Assembly: GCA_024281995.1 (NCBI GenBank)
Contig: JAMWZW010000001.1
Location: forward strand, 848,527-912,526
DNA: 64,000 nt
Reading direction: 5' to 3'
Source: Nitrosomonas sp.
Lineage (GTDB): Bacteria > Pseudomonadota > Gammaproteobacteria > Burkholderiales > Nitrosomonadaceae
Shown here: one piece after another, positions 58,423 to 64,000 of the stretch
Numbering within the stretch: position 1 is the stretch's first letter
How the letters are laid out: every line of letters begins with the position of its first letter
Translations under genes and position numbers: made by a program
Notes under the pieces: model-generated
The model's input: only the letters and a program-made list of their open reading frames with translations
Database searches by the model: none
What the model was told of the DNA's origin: nothing

Positions 58423-58520
58423 CGATTAAAAGCAGTTTAACCAGAAAATTATTGTTCAAATTTGGATAATAGTCTTCTGGTGGCTTGCGGTATAACCTAC
58501 TGATCGTAATATCGATAATT

Positions 58521-58766
58521 TCACTGATTGTATTCATAATCACGTTTTTCGTTCTCGCGGTGGATAATTTGTTCTGTGTTTAGGTTTTCTTTATCCACCA
58601 TTTCTGCGCTATCCAAGTATACAGAATCGAAAGAAATTGTCTGATTCAGAGCCTCAGAAGATTTTAATTCCTTACCCAAAATGACTACAAAAATAAGGAA
58701 AGCGAATGTGCCAAACAGTTTTATTAAAAAATCGATAACCTGCTTTTTGCCGGAATCCTCAAACAT
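58521..58766 (-). CDS. Small membrane protein, unknown
   Basis: An 81-residue protein with one clear membrane segment (about 12-32, FLIKLFGTFAFLIFVVIL), a short basic N-terminus and an acidic, Asn-rich tail. A ribosome-binding site (AAAGGA, 6 bp from ATG 58766) supports it as real. No family recognised. It is convergent with the RTX gene. Confidence 0.5.
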   Translation of the reverse strand: MFEDSGKKQVIDFLIKLFGTFAFLIFVVILGKELKSSEALNQTISFDSVYLDSAEMVDKENLNTEQIIHRENEKRDYEYNQ

Positions 58767-59222
58767 AATAAATCCTTTCGTCTAATTTGTTTTGGTACCT
58801 TTAACAATATTCTTTATTATGCCCCATCGGATTTTAAAAAAATCAATAACTATTAAAAATAGTATTAACAAATAAAAACACCCTCTTTCTGACGTGGTTG
58901 GATGTGATTGGAAGTAATATTAGGCGCTGGAAATCGAATTCAGGTCTTTTTGCTTGTCCATCAATTACTTAGTGTTTTCATTTGCTATTTTTGTGTTATT
59001 TTTAAGTACTTTCAACGGGTTTTAAAATTCTAGAAAATATTTTAAATTCATCTAGTGGATTCCTTTTTTCCCGCCCCTTTAATATATCACTGAAAACTGT
59101 GTGAGATGAGGTTCTGGCGCCAGAACTATGATCTACAAAGCAGGATTGCCGCCTGTTTTCGAACGCAAGCAGTGACGCAGAATTGGTGATCCGTTGGTCA
59201 GAGAATGTGGTGTCGCAGTATT
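58767..59222. other. Gene-poor stretch bordering the integrase remnant
   Basis: A minus-strand frame at 59002-59268 has no recognisable domain and overlaps the integrase remnant, so I do not call it a gene. The region may be decayed mobile DNA left from the element whose integrase lies at 59223-59780. Confidence 0.4.
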
Positions 59223-59780
59223 TCAGCGGACAGGAATGCTCCACAACCGCAGTCGTGTCATGCCACACAGATTGGTCGTTTCTGTACTGTTATTGATAAA
59301 TCGGACGTCGAACAGTTGTTGCAGAGGCGGTTTAATCTGATTAATCGGATAAATCCCAATATATGAGTAAATATTCCGTTCAGGTCTACGCAACACATCT
59401 TTTGTATACTTGCTTGTTCGAATAGGCGGCACCTTGATTCTATGCCATTTATGGGCTATGGCTTCAAAGCTATTTGCGGCGGATTTCTTTGTTTTCTGTT
59501 TGTTGATTTTACGGTCGATGGATAGATCAATATTACTTGCAAGCTTCGCACGTTCGGCTTGCGCTAGCTGCCTTGCTTGTTTCAAGCTGACAACAGGGTA
59601 AATGCTCAAAGATATGGATTTTTCCTTGTCATGGGTTTTATAACGTAGCCGCTAATACTTGCGGCCATCTTCATATACCCAAAGGTATAAACCTTGGCCA
59701 TCATGAAGCTTACGGATTTTGACGCCTTCCACCGTTGCGTTCTTGCAAGAAACGTCAGTTAACAATTCTTTGATAGCCAT
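59223..59780 (-). pseudogene. Degenerate P4-type tyrosine integrase (N-terminal remnant)
   Basis: From ATG 59780 the frame reads MAIKELLTDV...KIRKLHDGQGLYLWV, the arm-binding domain of P4-family integrases, but codon 43 is TAG (59652-59654) where the family has Trp in KYWRL. In the same frame it continues YPVVSLKQARQLAQAERAKL, SFEAIAHKWH and VLRRPERNIYSYIGIYPINQI, then stops at 59223. The catalytic half (R..H-R-H..Y) is absent. The gene faces away from the 3' end of the nearby tRNA-Ser, the usual place for such integrases, and marks a past integration. Confidence 0.8.
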
Positions 59781-59945
59781 AATGTGGTAACTCTATATGT
59801 GGTAAAAATAGTTACCACACTTTTTGCCACATTTTTTTACTGGCTTCTAGTGGATAATTACGGACTACTAGGGACTGTAAATCTTTATAAATCAGCTTAT
59901 TCATTATGTTTTGTGGATTGCTTCGGATTTGTATGGAAGGGGGAG

Positions 59946-60037
59946 TGGCGGAGAAAGCGGGATTCGAACCCGCGGTACGGTTTGAGCCATACACACGCTT
60001 TCCAGGCGTGCACCTTCAACCACTCGGTCATTTCTCC
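59946..60037 (-). tRNA. tRNA-Ser (GGA)
   Basis: Minus-strand class II tRNA starting GGAGAAATGACCGAG, anticodon GGA in the loop CTGGAAA, a long variable arm (TGTATGGCTCAAACCGTACC) as in serine tRNAs, T-arm GGGTTCGAATCCC and acceptor TTTCTCC-G with encoded CCA. It is the likely attachment target of the decayed integrase downstream of its 3' end. Confidence 0.95.
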
Positions 60038-60128
60038 GGTTTGACAATAAACAGGGGGCAAAGAATAAACCAGTTCTTAATTTGGGGCAAATTTGTTTTT
60101 TTAACGATGTAATCAAAACAAAGCGGGG

Positions 60129-60599
60129 TTAGTTTAAAAATTTCCACGTTGAGAAAGTTGCGCCTTGCCCAATGGTTGTGCCATCAGGCTTATGGATATT
60201 CCAAATGATGGCCCGGTCAATCATAAAACGTTGCCCTGTGCTGGAAACTCTTATGCCGCGATAATCAGCAATGTAACCATGTATTTTGGCCTGCTTTAGC
60301 ATGTGCGAACGTTCAGCGCGATTAGGCATTTCTGCAGTTAGGCGAGATGGGGTTTGGGTAAATTGTGCCCAATCCATCATCCATAAGTTGAGTGCTATCT
60401 GATTACCATAATTTAGGATAGGATCGTTTTCCACGCCATGTGAGGCTACTACAAAAGTGCTGTTGAATAACCGTTCCGCTTGCTCAAATGGTGTGCCTTT
60501 GCGTTCAATCAGTTCTTGCTTAACCCAATGTGCATAGCTATTCAATAGGTATTGACACCACTCAATGATTAGCGGGTTTTTCCATTCGAAGCGTTCCAT
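60129..60599 (-). CDS. MEKHLA-domain protein
   Basis: A 156-residue soluble protein matching the MEKHLA domain (PF08670), a PAS-like fold: LLNSYAHWVKQELI near 18-31, VVASHGVENDPILNYGNQIALNLW near 50-73 (abridged: HGVENDPILNYGNQIALNLW), SRLTAEMPNRAERSHML, and GYIADYRGIRVSSTGQRF near 108-126. Function in bacteria is unknown; a ligand-sensing role is plausible from the PAS resemblance. It follows pstS by 14 bp on the same strand and may be co-transcribed with it. Confidence 0.82.
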   Translation of the reverse strand: MERFEWKNPLIIEWCQYLLNSYAHWVKQELIERKGTPFEQAERLFNSTFVVASHGVENDPILNYGNQIALNLWMMDWAQFTQTPSRLTAEMPNRAERSHMLKQAKIHGYIADYRGIRVSSTGQRFMIDRAIIWNIHKPDGTTIGQGATFSTWKFLN

Positions 60600-60613
60600 T
60601 ATCAGCTGAAATT

Positions 60614-61633
60614 CTAGTGATGCTCAAATTCGAGACGGCCTTCACGTCTGATTAATTCGTCGATTGTAAGTCCCACGGCGGATACGCCATCAAATACAGT
60701 TCCCACTCGTTTTTTATTAAAGTGCTCGAGCATAGTGGTGTAGGCTCTGGGCGGTAAGGGGAAGAACTTGATCTCTTTTACGATGAGCAGTGCATTCTTC
60801 ATATAAAATTCAACAAACCCTTTGATTTCAGGTTTATCGGCTGCCTTAATATTGACATAAATAAAAATAGGGCGGGATAACGGTTGATAACTGCCATTTT
60901 CTACAGTTTCAACAGAAGGCAGAATCGCGCCTTTGCCGTTATCTATCGCAACAGCGGCGACTTTGTTTATATTTTCGATGTAATAGGCAAAACCAAAGAA
61001 CCCTAATCCGTTTTTATTATTGATGACGCCATCAACTAAGACATTATCGTTCTCCGATTCGGTGAAATCATTACGACTGGCTTTGGCTTTGCCGACAATA
61101 GCTTCGGTAAAGTAATCATAAGTACCGGAGTCTGTGTCGGCGCCGAAGAGCTTAATTGTTTCATCCGGCCATGCTGGATTGATTTGATTCCATCGAGTAA
61201 TTTTTCCTTGCGCGGCAGGTTCCCAGATTTTCTTCAATTGCGCGACAGTCATTGAGGTACTCCAATAATTCTGAGAATTGACTGCTATTGTTAAGGCATC
61301 AAATGCTACCGGTATTTCTACGTATTGCACACGGGAATTTTTACAATCTTTGATTTCGTTTTTCAGAATAGGGCGAGATGCATTCACGATATCGATTTCG
61401 CCACGACAGAATTTCTTGAACCCGCCTCCACTACCGGATATATCAACCGCAACATTGACGCTATTTTTTTGGTCAATCTGAAATTTTTCTGCAACTGCCT
61501 TAGTAATGGGATAGACAGTACTAGAACCATCAATTTTTATCGTAGGTTGCGCATTTGTGTAGGAAGCACTTGTAAATATAATAAAAAATATTAATGCTTT
61601 TAAATGCTTGGTTGAGTTTTCTGATTTAGGCAT
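60614..61633 (-). CDS. pstS: Phosphate-binding periplasmic protein PstS
   Basis: A 339-residue periplasmic protein with a signal peptide (cleavage near NAQ/PTI) and the PstS core IKIDGSSTVYPITKAVAEKF followed by VDISGSGGGFKKFCRGEIDI, NASRPI, and LFGADTDSGTYDYFTEAI: Ser and Thr of the phosphate pocket are in place. It would deliver phosphate to the PstCAB transporter, whose genes are not seen here. Length is near normal (about 340). It lies 212 bp after the porin gene on the same strand and no clear PhoB site was found just upstream of it. Confidence 0.9.
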   Translation of the reverse strand: MPKSENSTKHLKALIFFIIFTSASYTNAQPTIKIDGSSTVYPITKAVAEKFQIDQKNSVNVAVDISGSGGGFKKFCRGEIDIVNASRPILKNEIKDCKNSRVQYVEIPVAFDALTIAVNSQNYWSTSMTVAQLKKIWEPAAQGKITRWNQINPAWPDETIKLFGADTDSGTYDYFTEAIVGKAKASRNDFTESENDNVLVDGVINNKNGLGFFGFAYYIENINKVAAVAIDNGKGAILPSVETVENGSYQPLSRPIFIYVNIKAADKPEIKGFVEFYMKNALLIVKEIKFFPLPPRAYTTMLEHFNKKRVGTVFDGVSAVGLTIDELIRREGRLEFEHH

Positions 61634-61845
61634 TTTATTCTCTCTTCTCTTTTGAGATGGCGGTATAAATGTATCCGATTTTCGATCCTATGAACATTTA
61701 TTAATGTTTTCTTAATGAAGGCCAGTATGTTGGATCATGCTAATTAATGCTATAAAACTCGGTAAAATTGTCAATTCAATTGGGAGTTCAGGGAAATCTA
61801 AACATCCCAACTGATGTCAGTTAAATTATTTTTATAGGCATCGTC

Positions 61846-63588
61846 TTAAAAGTCGATTGTCCATTGCGTCAAGAATGCACTCAAGTCTCCATTGTTCCAA
61901 CCATTAGTGCGTGCACCGGCGCCTCCAGAATATCCCTCAGTATTTGTGATTGGTGTTCTTGCCGTATTGATATCTAACATATGGATAACATTGGCTTGAA
62001 ATTTAACATTTGAATGCGGATACCAGTTTAAGCCAAACCTAACCATGTCTGCCCGTCCGCCTTTAATGACACCAGAATTCATGTCAATATAATCATAGCC
62101 GAATGCGACTTCCCAAGCACCCCAACCTGTGCCATTCCATTGGAATGGACGATGAGGTTTAATTCGATTGGCAGCACCGTTCCTGACATGGTAGGCCTTA
62201 GATTCACCTGTCAGGAAGTAACTTGCAAAACCATAATAACCAGTTAGATGCTCGCCATCGTAGCCTACGCCGTTGATATTGGTACGCAAATATTCACCCT
62301 GTAAGGATAGCGGTCCATAAACAAACCAAGACTCTGCGCCATAGCGATCGTAACTGGTAATTTCCCGGCGATTTGGATCACCTAACGCGCCATTACTCAA
62401 ATTGCCGGTATTGAGGATATTGGTTCTGTCTACGTTGGTTCCAGGAAATGCGAAGAATGACATGCCACCACCGCCACCGATTTGCCCCTCACCGACCATC
62501 GTCCCATCAGCGCGATATTGTGTGTTAACCGCAGTGTGCCCGGCAGAAATACCGACATGCATGAACTTAGTGTCATCAATCATCCACGGTCTGCCACTGA
62601 TACGGCCTATGCCTTGCCAACCGCTATCACCGGAGCCATTGTTGCGATTTTGGTTGCCATTAGCATTAACGGAAGTGGATGCGGATGACCATGAACCAAT
62701 CGGTTCTGTTTGAAACGCCAGGCCGGTTTGCCACCTTTTTACTGCATAATTGGCGCCAATACCGGTTTTATAAGTGTTGGGATTATCAACAAATGAATTG
62801 ACTGACATATGACGTTCGATGAACGTGAGGTAGCGATTGCTGGCGGCTTCTTCCAAACTGAACGGTTCTTTGAATGAACCAGCTTTATAAGAAAGTGCGT
62901 CAGTATGATTTAACCGCACGAATGCATCGGTAATGCCGGCACCTACCGAGCCATTACCGCGGCTAAAGTCATATTCGAATTTATAATCCCAGATCTTGAA
63001 AAATGTTCCTTCAACACCTAAACGTGCACGGCGAATATTCATACCGCTATTCAGTTCATTTGCCGTATTGGATCCAAAGGCTGGATTTGGATCATTAACG
63101 AAGTTATATTGTGAAGCCGGTTGTATCCGGCCATTGAGCGAAATTGAAAAATTTCCGTCTTTAGTAGCCCAGTGCAAACCGCGATCATCAAATGTTCCAT
63201 GTATTTTTTCTACTTCTTTCATGCGCTCTTCGAGTACTGAAACTTGATTAACCAGGTGTGCCTTTTCCGCCTTTTCGGCAATCCTGGCAAGGCGTTCTGT
63301 AGATTTGTTTTTAAGTTCTTCCGATTGGTTTTCGTCAATTGATGCAGATTCAATTTCACTTGATTTCACCCCGGGTTTTGCCGAAACTTGAGTGTTTGGT
63401 GATGGCTCTGTTGTTCTGGGCGCACTTTCATCTTTAACATATGTGCCCATATGAACTCGACCAGGACCTGGTTCCGCAAAAACTTGCTTGGTTTTTGTGT
63501 CGACATATAAATCCAATGCGTAGCTATTGGATATATAAATAAAATTTATTGCAAGTACAAAGGTTATGATTAATTTGAGTGATTGCAT
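61846..63588 (-). CDS. Phosphate-selective porin, OprO/OprP family
   Basis: The 580-residue outer-membrane protein has a signal peptide (cleavage near SYA/LD), a short coiled-coil (about 95-125, LARIAEKAEKAHLVNQVSVLEERM in part), then a beta-barrel beginning with the family pattern FSISLNGRIQPASQYNF and INIRRARLGVEGTFFKIWDYKFEYDF (abridged here to RRARLGVEGTFF and WDYKFEYDF). It ends AFLTQWTIDF, with the terminal Phe required for insertion. Porins of this family take up phosphate or polyphosphate. A candidate PhoB box lies upstream, fitting its pairing with pstS. Confidence 0.88.
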   Translation of the reverse strand: MQSLKLIITFVLAINFIYISNSYALDLYVDTKTKQVFAEPGPGRVHMGTYVKDESAPRTTEPSPNTQVSAKPGVKSSEIESASIDENQSEELKNKSTERLARIAEKAEKAHLVNQVSVLEERMKEVEKIHGTFDDRGLHWATKDGNFSISLNGRIQPASQYNFVNDPNPAFGSNTANELNSGMNIRRARLGVEGTFFKIWDYKFEYDFSRGNGSVGAGITDAFVRLNHTDALSYKAGSFKEPFSLEEAASNRYLTFIERHMSVNSFVDNPNTYKTGIGANYAVKRWQTGLAFQTEPIGSWSSASTSVNANGNQNRNNGSGDSGWQGIGRISGRPWMIDDTKFMHVGISAGHTAVNTQYRADGTMVGEGQIGGGGGMSFFAFPGTNVDRTNILNTGNLSNGALGDPNRREITSYDRYGAESWFVYGPLSLQGEYLRTNINGVGYDGEHLTGYYGFASYFLTGESKAYHVRNGAANRIKPHRPFQWNGTGWGAWEVAFGYDYIDMNSGVIKGGRADMVRFGLNWYPHSNVKFQANVIHMLDINTARTPITNTEGYSGGAGARTNGWNNGDLSAFLTQWTIDF

Positions 63589-63943
63589 AGTTTATTTCTG
63601 ATCCAGAGTTTGAAAAGCAAATAAAGCAGCAATCGTTATATAGCAATAGTGTTACATTTTTATGACAATGACATTTTTTTTACAATTTTGTTACATGATT
63701 ATTCTTAATTTAAATTAAATTTGTTTAACGACTTGAAGCTATACTCTCTAATTCTTAAAATATCTAATGCATTTGATACCATCAAAAATTAATTGTGATA
63801 GGTGTTAAATACGCAGTTTGATTTCCCTAAAGTGATGGGAACTTTCAGTGCAAAATGACTTGTCTAATTAATAGTAGAAATATTCTTCTACATTAAATTT
63901 TAATTCTATTAACTGACTTTATTATTAATAGGAGGTAATAAAA
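63589..63943. other. Divergent promoter region between the porin gene and a new gene
   Basis: This 355-bp region carries the candidate PhoB box (63651-63695) and -10 for the porin on the minus strand. The plus-strand half is AT-rich and must contain the promoter of the gene starting at 63944; no clear hexamers were picked out there. Confidence 0.5.
63635..63695 (-). promoter_or_regulatory. Candidate PhoB-box promoter of the phosphate porin gene
   Basis: On the minus strand, half-sites TGTAAC (63690-63695), TGTAAA (63679-63684), TGTCAT (63668-63673), TGTCAT (63662-63667) and TGTAAC (63651-63656) lie at steps of 11, 11, 6 and 11 bp, matching the 11-bp pitch of PhoB half-sites separated by A-rich spacers. 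A -10-like TATAAC at 63635-63640 follows by 10 bp, as at PhoB-activated promoters lacking a -35. The gene served starts at 63588. Confidence 0.7.
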
Positions 63944-64000
63944 ATGGCAACAACATACGGCACGACGAGTGCGAGTACGAGCGCGAATTATGACATGTCG
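63944..64000 (+). CDS. Start of a gene running past the window end (partial)
   Basis: An excellent ribosome-binding site (AGGAGGTAATAAAA) precedes ATG 63944, and 19 codons are open to the last base. The encoded start is MATTYGTTSASTSANYDMS: rich in Ser, Thr and Ala, without signal peptide. Such beginnings occur in surface or type I-secreted proteins, but 19 residues cannot define a family. Confidence 0.6.
   Translation, partial: MATTYGTTSASTSANYDMS

Noticed and set aside
59002-59268. Minus-strand frame of 88 codons beside the integrase remnant
   Set aside because: No domain recognised, overlaps the remnant in another frame, and lies in decayed DNA.
37050-59654. Two in-frame TAG codons (SGNH hydrolase, integrase) as a hint of amber suppression
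   Set aside because: The integrase is clearly decayed and many intact genes here end normally; two cases are better explained by separate mutations.
59784-60116. Frames on both strands over tRNA-Ser
   Set aside because: They cover the tRNA and its antisense and have no protein-family features.
61634-61845. PhoB box directly before pstS
   Set aside because: No pair of TGTCAT/TGTAAC half-sites at 11-bp spacing was found; pstS may instead be read from the porin promoter.
1-64000. CRISPR arrays, rRNA genes and complete insertion sequences
   Set aside because: No regularly spaced direct repeats, rRNA-like segments or intact transposase genes were seen.

Overview
The window looks like a moderately AT-rich betaproteobacterial chromosome. 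Gene content (CzcCBA-type efflux, multicopper oxidase, RoxA-like dihaem cytochrome c, a TIGR04073 exosortase-associated protein, DUF3579, HAD-ECH fatty-acid enzyme, PstS plus phosphate porin) suggests an ammonia oxidiser of the Nitrosomonas group. That genus assignment is inference from recalled family distribution, not a search. Nearly all genes are chromosomal housekeeping, envelope or metal-handling genes. No rRNA, CRISPR array or complete insertion sequence was seen.

Layout. 0-6.3 kb: the end of a Na+/H+ antiporter-like gene, facing a heavy-metal RND efflux operon on the minus strand (outer-membrane factor, lipoprotein adaptor, RND pump). 6.5-11.3 kb: an alpha/beta hydrolase translationally coupled to a large dihaem cytochrome c, a DUF3579 gene and a PF10023 aminopeptidase. 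11.4-16.1 kb: a metal-related block of Tat-exported multicopper oxidase, His-rich secreted protein, PepSY-like protein and a PhoP/PhoQ-like two-component pair. 16.1-22.1 kb: GDT1/UPF0016 protein, zinc alcohol dehydrogenase, small secreted protein, acyltransferase 3, TIGR04073 protein and PRMT-like methyltransferase, separated by long gene-free stretches, one holding a perfect 23-bp palindrome. 22.8-28.7 kb: sulfate activation (cysD, cysNC), a DHH phosphoesterase, galE and galU. 28.8-32.2 kb: acnA and a tRNA cluster (His, Arg, Pro), all minus strand.

33-44 kb: lipase-like lipoprotein, FAD monooxygenase, cupin, ArsC/Spx-like protein, an SGNH hydrolase interrupted by one in-frame amber codon, an unknown lipoprotein, and a HAD-ECH plus thiolase pair. 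44.5-50.2 kb: adhesin-E-like protein, UmuDC-type SOS polymerase pair, an unknown secreted protein, thiopurine methyltransferase, a His/Gly/Tyr-rich lipoprotein and a lipoprotein MsrB. 50.4-58.4 kb: DUF4202, several secreted proteins, a lysozyme-like/RTX-like protein, DUF3616, a flavin monooxygenase, and a TPR-GNAT gene directly followed by a pure RTX-repeat protein. 59.2-60.0 kb: a decayed P4-type integrase beside tRNA-Ser, the scar of a past integration. 60.1-63.7 kb: MEKHLA protein, PstS and a phosphate-selective porin with a well-formed candidate PhoB box. The last bases start a new gene.

The most interesting signals are the TPR-GNAT/RTX pair, the amber-split SGNH hydrolase, the phased PhoB half-sites before the porin, the perfect palindrome at 20.2 kb, the hydrolase/RoxA-like pair, and the lysozyme-like protein carrying a type I secretion-style tail. 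None is proven to be a new system. Where starts differ from the longest reading frame, ribosome-binding sites or family alignment decided the choice.
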